Shown piece by piece: positions 1-6,731 of a DNA stretch of 12,303 bases. The notes below the pieces were generated by a model. The model was not told the DNA's origin and searched no databases. It saw only the letters and a program-made list of their open reading frames with translations. The position numbers were made by a program, and so were the translations under genes. Each line of letters begins with the position of its first letter. Position 1 is the stretch's first letter. The DNA comes from an uncultured Clostridia bacterium (GTDB lineage: Bacteria; Bacillota; Clostridia; Oscillospirales; Ruminococcaceae): positions 1 through 12,303 of the forward strand of contig CAMVBT010000041.1 of NCBI GenBank assembly GCA_947165805.1, written 5' to 3'.

Positions 1-2577
1 GCGGTGCTGTTCATAATGACCTGGGACAAGATAGCGATAAAAGACCCCGACCCGCCTGCTGCGGTAACAACGACCGCGACCTCGTCCGTTACGGTCGGAA
101 CTTCCGACACGCAGGTGACCGAGCCTGCGCCTGCTGAACAGCACGACATAGAGAACCTCGACTGGGCAATGCTTGAGGAAGAGGTGAGCGTGTTCGCGAA
201 CGGCGACTTCGACAGCCGCGAGACCGCGGAGATAGGCTTTGACCGTTACGCCCTGCTCAACTACAAGCGCGGCAGCTTCATTGAACGATACGCGGATATA
301 ACGCTGTATGTCAGCGAGTCGCAGGGTCTCGACAGAGTGCGCTACACGCTGTACGGCAGCGATCCCGATATGCTGTATGAAGAGATACTCGGCAAACTGA
401 GTGAGATGTACGACGGCGAAGCGGCACGATCCTCGTCGGAAACGATATGGCACGATGAAAAATATAAATATACGATAGAGCTTATAAACCGTCCGGACTG
501 TGTTATTGTCATATTCAGACCGCTGTTCGGCGAAAGCGAGCGTCAGGCGCTCCTCGACCATATCATTGCCGGAGGCTCATTCGATCAAGACGGCGAGCCT
601 GTGGAAATGCTTATAGATACCGGAAATAACGAATACTCTTCCGCTGGCATAGTCTGCGACCCGATAGACCGCGGCAGCTTTGACCCGGACGATATGGCGA
701 TCGGTTTCGGGGAAGAGATGCAGGTGATGTTCAACGATTATCTGCGCAGCGGAGGAGGAAAGGCTTATACCCGCGGCAAGTCCGAGCGCGTGGAGGGCTT
801 CCCGGGTCATCTGACCGCTTATCCGGTAGATTCGGACGATATAAAGACCGTCGACGACATAAAGGAACGAATGAACAGCGTGATATATGGCGCCTATGTC
901 GATCATCTGCTCTTTGAGAAATACGGCGAAGCTAACGGCAGACTTTATTATCTCGAAGGCACGCGCGGCGGTATCAGAGCCACGGAAAGCTGGTATCTCG
1001 GCTGCGACGTTTACGATGACCGTGTGGTCGGGCATTACGCTCTCCTGCATTGGGGAGGCGAGGACAACGAAGAGCGGAAAGCGGAGTTCCTGAACGATAT
1101 CGACAATTACGATTTCTACGATATAGTAATTCAGAGCGTCGGCGGAAAGTACGTCGTCACCGATGTACGCGGGACGCACAGCGGCGGCAGGACGATAGAC
1201 TACGACTATTTCGAGCATCACGGCATTTTCTATAACGCCAACGTCGTTGACAGAACGCTGATAACCAACTACGACGTCATGCCATACGTATACAGGCAGA
1301 TAAAGGCAGGAGCCGATGAAGCCGCGTTGGAGGCTGTAAAGACCTTCGAGGTGAAGAACTACATAGCGGGCGACCTCGCGGGAATGTCGGCGGGCTACGC
1401 TTATCCGTTCGGCATCGGGCTTGTCGCGGGGGACACGGCGTTCGAGCCGATACAGTCTACTTCGCTCAATTCGTGTGACGGCTTCTTCGTTATCGAACAC
1501 AGAGACCTGCCCGACGACCTCATCGAACTGCTGAAACAGTACGCCGACGGCAATGACCTAAAATACGATCTCGGCGGGGAGCTTCCTGCTCTGCCGTGCT
1601 ATCGGATGTTCGACGATACGGAGCTCAGCGAGAATTACGGTTACAGCGCGTACCGCCTGAACGACGAATATCTTGTCACCGTCAGCAAGGAGCATCATGT
1701 AAACTGCTACCGCAAAGGCACAGGCTATACCGACGCGAGAAAAGCTGTAGAGAAGCTCTGGAAGCACGCGGCGGAAAGTCCGGAACCGTTCGATGTGTTC
1801 GCCGTGCTCGAAAACAACAGGGACTACGACCCCGAATATCTCATGATAGTCGCGGACGACAAGCTGTCCGCAGAACGTAAGAAAGTCAGCGTGCTCGGGG
1901 AGATAAAGGAACTCATCTCGGAGTATGCCGAGGACTGGGGAGGCGGCTTCGTGTTCATGTCACCGGAGCAGCTCCGCAAAACGTGGGTGCCTGTGTCGAT
2001 AGTTGACGGTGACAGCGAACACGGCGACCTGACGGACTTTTTCAATGACATCTGCGCGTACACGGGTATGCGCGGCGACGTGTTCACGGAGGCTCCCGGA
2101 GACGAGCTGTTCGGAACGCCGGAGGAAGTAGCCGCACGGCTCGACGAGCTCGGCAGGACAAAGGCGGCGCAGGCAATGCGCGGCGAGATCGGCGTTGACA
2201 ATATCTCGGACAAGCCGGAAACGCTGACGAAGCTGTTCGACCTCGTGAACCTGTGTGACGGCAAGTCCGGCGGCTGGGGCAGGCTGTTTGACGATACGGG
2301 CATACTGCGCGATGAAAGCGGCTACAGGATATATCTGCGCGACGAAAAGCTGTCAGCCGCATTCAGGTACATAACCGTAATGCGCGGCGCGCTGACGAGC
2401 TATTTCACGGGCAGATACCGCATAGAGCTGCGGGTGTTCGGCGACCCGCGCCTCGACCCTGCCGACGCGAAGTACAAGGTGACGGTATATGCCGACATAT
2501 CGGACTGGCAGCGCATAAAGGATATGGGCTTTCTGGAGCCCGGCGGCGCTGTCTACGTCGAGCGCGCGGAATACTGA
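1..2577 (+). CDS. Putative anti-sigma-like single-pass membrane protein, 5' end outside window
   Basis: The frame is open from base 1 (AVLFIMTWDKIAI), so the GTG at 4 and ATG at 16 are not credible starts. These residues are the end of a membrane helix followed by the same juxtamembrane DKI motif seen in the proteins at 6728 and 9151. By alignment about 60 residues (a cytoplasmic head and most of the helix) are missing. Then come a Thr/Ala/Pro-rich linker (about residues 17-45) and an 800-residue extracellular part. Residues about 235-400 (containing NGRLYYLEGTRGG) loosely recall the IseA-type DL-endopeptidase-inhibitor fold, a tentative match. Residues about 535-665 and 760-857 resemble parts of the ectodomain encoded at 6728-8710, including a K-LWK-AAE helix and a C-terminal beta-alpha-beta ending GGAVYVE. 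It probably follows an ECF sigma gene outside the window and acts as its envelope sensor; this is inference. No enzyme motif is recognised. Confidence 0.85.
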   Translation, partial: AVLFIMTWDKIAIKDPDPPAAVTTTATSSVTVGTSDTQVTEPAPAEQHDIENLDWAMLEEEVSVFANGDFDSRETAEIGFDRYALLNYKRGSFIERYADITLYVSESQGLDRVRYTLYGSDPDMLYEEILGKLSEMYDGEAARSSSETIWHDEKYKYTIELINRPDCVIVIFRPLFGESERQALLDHIIAGGSFDQDGEPVEMLIDTGNNEYSSAGIVCDPIDRGSFDPDDMAIGFGEEMQVMFNDYLRSGGGKAYTRGKSERVEGFPGHLTAYPVDSDDIKTVDDIKERMNSVIYGAYVDHLLFEKYGEANGRLYYLEGTRGGIRATESWYLGCDVYDDRVVGHYALLHWGGEDNEERKAEFLNDIDNYDFYDIVIQSVGGKYVVTDVRGTHSGGRTIDYDYFEHHGIFYNANVVDRTLITNYDVMPYVYRQIKAGADEAALEAVKTFEVKNYIAGDLAGMSAGYAYPFGIGLVAGDTAFEPIQSTSLNSCDGFFVIEHRDLPDDLIELLKQYADGNDLKYDLGGELPALPCYRMFDDTELSENYGYSAYRLNDEYLVTVSKEHHVNCYRKGTGYTDARKAVEKLWKHAAESPEPFDVFAVLENNRDYDPEYLMIVADDKLSAERKKVSVLGEIKELISEYAEDWGGGFVFMSPEQLRKTWVPVSIVDGDSEHGDLTDFFNDICAYTGMRGDVFTEAPGDELFGTPEEVAARLDELGRTKAAQAMRGEIGVDNISDKPETLTKLFDLVNLCDGKSGGWGRLFDDTGILRDESGYRIYLRDEKLSAAFRYITVMRGALTSYFTGRYRIELRVFGDPRLDPADAKYKVTVYADISDWQRIKDMGFLEPGGAVYVERAEY

Positions 2578-2584
2578 CAAACGA

Positions 2585-2614
2585 CGGTGCCTGCTTTGCG
2601 GGCGCCGCTTTTTT
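2585..2614 (+). terminator. Rho-independent terminator
   Basis: A 10-bp stem (2585-2594 with 2598-2607, two G-U pairs, TTT loop) is followed after one C by six T residues (2609-2614). It starts 7 nt after the stop codon of the first gene. It separates that gene from the promoter region that begins at once downstream. Confidence 0.9.
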
Positions 2615-2651
2615 GTTACCGTTTTGTAATAATTCTGTAAACACTTTGTAA
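2614..2651 (+). promoter_or_regulatory. Four 11-bp-spaced TGTWA direct repeats, PhoP/PhoB-like operator
   Basis: TGTTA at 2614, TGTAA at 2625, TGTAA at 2636 and TGTAA at 2647 recur at exactly 11 bp. On the minus strand they read ATTACA, TTTACA, ATTACA and GTAACA, each separated by 5 nt. This is close to the Bacillus PhoP box pattern TT(A/C/T)ACA repeated with about 5-nt gaps. Phosphate-type OmpR-family regulators bind tandem 11-bp repeats along one face of DNA. The array ends against the -35 hexamer at 2652, a position typical of an activator site. The specific regulator is inferred; another OmpR/PhoB-family protein could bind here. Confidence 0.65.
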
Positions 2652-2680
2652 TTGATTTTTCCGTGATAATGTGGTATGAT
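2652..2680 (+). promoter_or_regulatory. Sigma-A-type promoter with extended -10
   Basis: The -35 is TTGATT (2652-2657), the spacer is 17 bp and the -10 is TATGAT (2675-2680), preceded by TGG, which gives an extended -10. Transcription would start near 2687, leaving a leader of about 34 nt before the GTG at 2721. The -35 departs from consensus at two positions, consistent with activator help from the adjoining repeat array. Confidence 0.75.
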
Positions 2681-2707
2681 TTTCAATGGAGAAGTATACA
2701 TTTTTTC

Positions 2708-2717
2708 GGGGGGAGAG
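2708..2717 (+). promoter_or_regulatory. Ribosome binding site that fixes the GTG start at 2721
   Basis: A purine run GGGGGGAGAG lies just upstream of GTG 2721 and is the only Shine-Dalgarno-like sequence near the start of this frame. The in-frame ATG at 2676 has no such site and falls inside the -10 hexamer of the promoter, upstream of the probable transcript start. Confidence 0.7.
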
Positions 2718-2720
2718 ACT

Positions 2721-3584
2721 GTGAAAAGATATATAAAAACCATATATGCCGCGGTCATAATGCTTTTATCCGCGCTGATGCTTTCGGTGACTGTGTCGGC
2801 AAACAGCGCGATGCTGCCCGACCTTACGGTGATGACGAGCAATCTTACGGACAGGCGGTGCTATGTAACGCTGATAACGGACATCGGCAATGATCGCATA
2901 GCTCCCTATCGCATGAAGCCGTATCTCGGGGAGACCAACAACATCGATCTGACATTCGCCGGATACGCGGAAAACACGTCGGATCTGCATTACAACGGCT
3001 GGTACAACCTCATCTATGACCTTTCGCGGCTGGATGTGGGTGTTTACGCAAAATGCGGGAAGTTTCAGATGATAGCGTATTTCCCCGATACCGGGAATAT
3101 CGTCGCGGGCGACATCATCGAGCCCTACGCGATAGAAAGCAAATTCACGGCTGAGATAACGGAGAACGGCATAACGCTGTCGAGCGGCTTCGACCCGGTG
3201 TATAACATCATAGCTCTCGCGGTAAGGATAATCGTGACGGTAACGCTCGAACTGCTCATAGCGCTGATGTTCAGGTTCAGTGGCAAAAAGCAGCTACTGA
3301 CGATACTTGTTGTAAATCTCATAACGCAGGCGGGGCTGAACATCGGAATGAATGTTTTCCATGTGCTTGTGAACGATACATGGTCGCTTATCATATACTA
3401 CTGGCTTCTGGAGCACGCCGTATTTATCATCGAGGCTGTAGTGTACTATCTGATCTTCAATAAGCTGAACAAGTCGGACAAGCGCGTCAGCGGCGCGAGA
3501 TGCACGGTCTACGCGCTTGTCGCGAATATAGTTTCCTTTGCCGCGAGCCCGCTTATAGCGGCACTTATGAAAGGCACATTCTGA
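2721..3584 (+). CDS. Signal-peptide protein with N-terminal extracellular domain and four C-terminal membrane helices
   Basis: The product is 287 aa from the GTG at 2721. Residues 1-27 are a signal peptide (KRYIK, hydrophobic core, VSA cleavage site). Residues 28-158 are a predicted extracellular domain. Four hydrophobic helices follow at about 161-186, 190-217, 221-246 and 262-283, with a basic loop (NKLNKSDKR) before the last. No catalytic motif is visible and I do not recognise the family. The gene sits directly behind the Pho-like promoter and 33 nt before the lipoprotein gene at 3618, with no terminator between, so the two are probably cotranscribed. A role as membrane anchor, sensor or transport partner for the lipoprotein is conceivable but only inferred from this arrangement. 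Confidence 0.85.
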   Translation: MKRYIKTIYAAVIMLLSALMLSVTVSANSAMLPDLTVMTSNLTDRRCYVTLITDIGNDRIAPYRMKPYLGETNNIDLTFAGYAENTSDLHYNGWYNLIYDLSRLDVGVYAKCGKFQMIAYFPDTGNIVAGDIIEPYAIESKFTAEITENGITLSSGFDPVYNIIALAVRIIVTVTLELLIALMFRFSGKKQLLTILVVNLITQAGLNIGMNVFHVLVNDTWSLIIYYWLLEHAVFIIEAVVYYLIFNKLNKSDKRVSGARCTVYALVANIVSFAASPLIAALMKGTF

Positions 3585-3617
3585 AAAAAACAATGAAATA
3601 GAATGAGAGGCAGAAAA

Positions 3618-6092
3618 ATGAAAAGACACAGTATTCCCGCATTGATACTCTGCGCGGCGCTTATGCTCTCCGGCTGCGACGCGGACAAGCCCGCTGAAAC
3701 AACGCCCCTGACCGATGAAGTCACAACACCGGCAAGCGAGACGGAGCCGTTTTACTCCGAGCCGATAAACTTCGAGTACGAACCGAGCGGCGACGGCCTG
3801 CTGCTGACGCGGTATGTGAACGAGGAGATAGTGGTGCCGGAAACGATAAACGGTCAGCCCGTGAAGTCCTTCCGCGGCAGCGCGATACAGGACATAAACA
3901 TCAAGAAGCTGATCGTAAAGGCGCGCATAGAAAGTATGCCTACCCTGTGCGAATGTCCGCTGCTGACGCAGGTCGATCTGCCTTCGTCGCTTGAGTTTCT
4001 GACACCGGGAGCCTTTTCGATGTGCAAGGCTCTCGAGGCCGTGAACATCGAGCCGGGCGGGGACTTTTGCAGCGTGGACGGCGCGGTGTACACCGCCGAT
4101 ATGAAAAAGCTGATATTCGTACCCTACGCGGCGGGCAAGGAAATAACCATACCCGAGGGCGTTGAGGTCATCGGAGACTGCGCTATGCAGTATTCCGAGG
4201 CGACAAGCGTTAAGCTGCCCTCGACTCTCAAAGAGATCGGACAGCTTGCGTTTGCGTCGTCGGAGCTCGAAAGCGTCGAGCTGAACGCGGGGCTGAAAAA
4301 GATAGGCGGCCACGCGTTTGAAAAGGCGCATATCAGGGAGATAAAGCTGCCCGAGGGACTTGAAACGATAGGCAGAATGGCATTTTACAAAACATATCTC
4401 GACAGCATATATATCCCCGACAGCGTTACCGAGTGCGGCGGAGATGCGTTTCCGTACTGCGGGATCTCCGCGCCTGCGCACCTTGCGGACACATATTGGC
4501 TTTCGTCAAACGCAAAAGTTTCGTTCCGCGGCGACAGCCTGCTCGACAACGCGATAAGGCAGGGTCTCGCGCGCTTCGACGATAATTTCATATTCAAGGA
4601 CATCACCTTTGACGGCTTCCCGGAGCTTATAGACTTCGGCGGCAGCAGGTGGATGAGTGTTTATTTCTACAACACCGAAAAGCTGATCTGGGAAGACTCG
4701 TATTATAATAACTTCAGCAACACCGAGGAGCTCGACGGCTGGGTGAACAGAGAAATGTGGAATATACTGAAAGCCGAGTATCCTCCGGGATACAGCTTCT
4801 ACGCCATACCCGATGAGGACTTCATCGGAAAGGTGGAGTTCTACCGCGTCAACAAGACCGGAAAGCTGCTTAACCGCGTAGGCAAGCTGTTCTACTTCGA
4901 GGACGGCAGGGGAATAAACCAGAAGTCCTGCCTGTACCCCGAGGACTGCACCCTGCTGTGGGAGCTGAACGAGGACGCCGCGCGGGAGTATTTCGCCCCG
5001 ATAGGCAAGTATGTGGGCTTCGACGGACCGTTCAGAGTTGAACCGAACGGAGAGCTTGCGGAAAGCATCACCGCGGACGGCGAGATAATAACCGAAATGC
5101 CATATACGCTGAACAAGATACCGAAGAGCGAGAACGTGTACATAAACGGAAAGGATATCCTGCACGGCGCGAAGTTCGAGGGCGTAAGCTACGACTACGA
5201 CAACAGGACGCTTATCCTCGACAACGTGACTATTGAAGCGACCGACAAAGTCGGTATCAGCTTTTCGGGGATAGATTATCCGAGGATAAAGCTGATAGGC
5301 GACAACCGCGTGGTCTCGGAGAACAAGCGCGCGATAGACTCGCACGAAACGCTGACGATATGCGGCGACGGCACTCTTACAGTCGGCAGCATAGCTATGC
5401 TTTCGACCTACTTTTACGGAACATCCGATCTTTATGTCAAGGAAAACGCCACGCTCAAAGAAGCGTATCCCGGCGCGTTCGCGGAAAGCAATATCAATGA
5501 GATACGTCTTTCGGATTCGTGCAGAATGATATGCGGCACCGAGGACGAGCCGAGCCGCGGGTTCAGAATTCAGGGACTGGTTATATACGACGACGCGGTA
5601 TGCGATATCAACAGCTCCGATTACGGTATATATGTTCAGGACGATCTTCATGCTCGTGTAAGAATCAATATCTGCAATAACGGCAGGCTGAACATTGTTT
5701 CAGCAAAGGACGGCATAGCAAATAACTGGGCAGGCGGCGGAGAGCTCCATATATATGGCAATGCCGAGGTGAATATAAACGCGGGCGTTGCGGGAATAGA
5801 TATAGACTATAGTTATGCCGCGGGCACGAGCGGCGTCGTAAGTCTGTCGGGCAGCCCCAAGCTCACGATAAGAAGTAAGCAGGGCTGCGTGCGCGCGTAT
5901 ACGTTTAGAGTGAACGGCGGAACTGTCGACTTTGCGAGCGGCGAGGGCTTCAACGCCGTCGCGGTGAAAACGGAGATAAACGGCGAGCTCGAATATCAGG
6001 AGGGCGGCTACCACACCGAAGCCACCGCTGTCCTTAAGCTGAAAGTCAAAGCTCCGGAGACCGAGGAAGAATATTACAGCTATTATTATTAA
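3618..6092 (+). CDS. Surface lipoprotein with BspA-type leucine-rich repeats and beta-helix-like C-terminal region
   Basis: The start is set at ATG 3618, with AGAGG at 3606-3610 and a 7-nt spacer. The ATG at 3603 lacks a ribosome site and would add five residues before an otherwise standard signal. The 824-aa product begins with a lipoprotein signal and lipobox LSGC (Cys20), then an acidic Thr/Glu-rich linker. Residues about 70-285 hold BspA-type (LRR_5) repeats, recognisable from units such as LPSTLKEIGQLAF and LPEGLETIGRMAF spaced about 23 residues. Residues about 300-500 form a middle domain with an acidic loop DITFDGFPEL, as in calcium-binding VCBS-like repeats. Residues about 506-790 are repetitive short beta-strands with GDGTLTVG- and GNAEVNINAG-type turns, suggesting a right-handed parallel beta-helix like Cthe_2159-type carbohydrate-binding proteins. 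The C-terminus is acidic and tyrosine-rich (EEEYYSYYY). It is probably a cell-surface binding protein; the ligand is unknown. Confidence 0.9.
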   Translation: MKRHSIPALILCAALMLSGCDADKPAETTPLTDEVTTPASETEPFYSEPINFEYEPSGDGLLLTRYVNEEIVVPETINGQPVKSFRGSAIQDINIKKLIVKARIESMPTLCECPLLTQVDLPSSLEFLTPGAFSMCKALEAVNIEPGGDFCSVDGAVYTADMKKLIFVPYAAGKEITIPEGVEVIGDCAMQYSEATSVKLPSTLKEIGQLAFASSELESVELNAGLKKIGGHAFEKAHIREIKLPEGLETIGRMAFYKTYLDSIYIPDSVTECGGDAFPYCGISAPAHLADTYWLSSNAKVSFRGDSLLDNAIRQGLARFDDNFIFKDITFDGFPELIDFGGSRWMSVYFYNTEKLIWEDSYYNNFSNTEELDGWVNREMWNILKAEYPPGYSFYAIPDEDFIGKVEFYRVNKTGKLLNRVGKLFYFEDGRGINQKSCLYPEDCTLLWELNEDAAREYFAPIGKYVGFDGPFRVEPNGELAESITADGEIITEMPYTLNKIPKSENVYINGKDILHGAKFEGVSYDYDNRTLILDNVTIEATDKVGISFSGIDYPRIKLIGDNRVVSENKRAIDSHETLTICGDGTLTVGSIAMLSTYFYGTSDLYVKENATLKEAYPGAFAESNINEIRLSDSCRMICGTEDEPSRGFRIQGLVIYDDAVCDINSSDYGIYVQDDLHARVRINICNNGRLNIVSAKDGIANNWAGGGELHIYGNAEVNINAGVAGIDIDYSYAAGTSGVVSLSGSPKLTIRSKQGCVRAYTFRVNGGTVDFASGEGFNAVAVKTEINGELEYQEGGYHTEATAVLKLKVKAPETEEEYYSYYY

Positions 6093-6110
6093 AAAATTTT
6101 GCGGAAAAGC

Positions 6111-6140
6111 GTGACGTTCCGTGCGGGTTTCCTGTCTTAT
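6111..6140 (+). promoter_or_regulatory. Candidate ECF-type promoter upstream of the sigma factor gene
   Basis: TGACGT at 6112-6117 is followed after 15 nt by TGTC at 6133-6136 within TGTCTTATG. This resembles the general layout of ECF promoters in Firmicutes (an AAC-type -35 and a CGTC-type -10 about 16 nt apart). It would give a start near 6144 and a leader of about 30 nt. ECF genes often autoregulate, which makes the site plausible, but the match is loose. The sigma gene may instead be read from the lipoprotein operon, since no terminator separates them. Confidence 0.3.
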
Positions 6141-6173
6141 GTACAGAGAACAAAAAAGAAGGGGAGGGGTAAA

Positions 6174-6731
6174 ATGACAGACAACGAGATGATCGAGCTG
6201 TATTTCGCCCGCTCGGAAAGCGCGATAGAGGAAACGGACAGGAAATACGGCGGGTTTCTTCGCGGTCTGACGTTCGGCATACTCGGGAGCGCCGAGGACA
6301 GCGAGGAGTGCGTCAACGACACATATATGCGCCTGTGGGAGCTCATACCCCCGCAGCGCCCGGAGAGCTTCCGCGCGTTCGCAGCCCGCATAGCCCGCAA
6401 TCTCGCGCTGAATATGCTGGAGCGTATGTCCGCGAAGAAGCGCGGCGGCAGGTACGGTGCGTGCTATGACGAGCTGTCGGAATGTATACCCTCGCCCGAC
6501 AACGTGGAAAAGAGCGTCGAGGACAGGCAGCTCGCGGGGCTTCTGGATAAGTTCGTGCGCTCGCTTGGCAGGGAAAAGCAGCTCATATTCCTGAAACGCT
6601 ACTGGTATATGCTCACGGTCGGCGAGATAGCGGACGAAATGAACATCAGCGAGAGCAAGGTCAAGATGTCCCTGCACCGCACGCGTGAGAAGCTGCGGGA
6701 ATTTCTTGAAAAGGAGGGTGTGCGGATATGA
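6174..6731 (+). CDS. ECF-family RNA polymerase sigma factor
   Basis: The product is 185 aa from ATG 6174, preceded by GGGGAGGGG at 6161-6169; an upstream in-frame start at 6099 has no ribosome site. Region 2 spans about residues 21-88, with SAEDSEECVNDTYMRLWE as the region 2.2-type core-binding helix and SFRAFAARIARNLALNML after it. Region 4 spans about 122-178, with a helix-turn-helix LTVGEIADEMNISESKVKM. Regions 1.1 and 3 are absent, as is typical for ECF sigma factors. It directs RNA polymerase to a small set of promoters when released from its partner. Its stop overlaps the next start (ATGA at 6728), so sigma factor and membrane protein are translationally coupled and almost certainly a functional pair. 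Subgroup and signal cannot be assigned. Confidence 0.95.
   Translation: MTDNEMIELYFARSESAIEETDRKYGGFLRGLTFGILGSAEDSEECVNDTYMRLWELIPPQRPESFRAFAARIARNLALNMLERMSAKKRGGRYGACYDELSECIPSPDNVEKSVEDRQLAGLLDKFVRSLGREKQLIFLKRYWYMLTVGEIADEMNISESKVKMSLHRTREKLREFLEKEGVRI

Noticed and set aside
2636..2670. TGTAAAC followed by CGTGATAAT as an ECF promoter for the operon at 2721
   Set aside because: The spacing (about 20 nt) is too long and the bases are better explained by the 11-bp repeat array and the sigma-A-type promoter.
3603..3605. Upstream ATG for the lipoprotein gene
   Set aside because: It has no ribosome site, and the AGAGG at 3606-3610 lies after it, correctly spaced for ATG 3618.
3294..5651. 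Long minus-strand open frames (395 and 381 codons) opposite the lipoprotein gene
   Set aside because: They lie wholly antisense to a gene with clear signal, repeats and ribosome site, cross domain borders, and encode low-complexity Val/Arg/Tyr-rich sequence; they arise from the codon bias of the real strand.
6102..6121. Hairpin CGGAA/TTCCG as a terminator between the lipoprotein and sigma genes
   Set aside because: The stem is only 5 bp with a 10-nt loop and has no T-tract, so read-through is likely.
6099..6173. N-terminal extension of the sigma factor
   Set aside because: There is no ribosome site at 6099, the extra 25 residues are unlike sigma region 2 leaders, and the strong GGGGAGGGG site serves ATG 6174.
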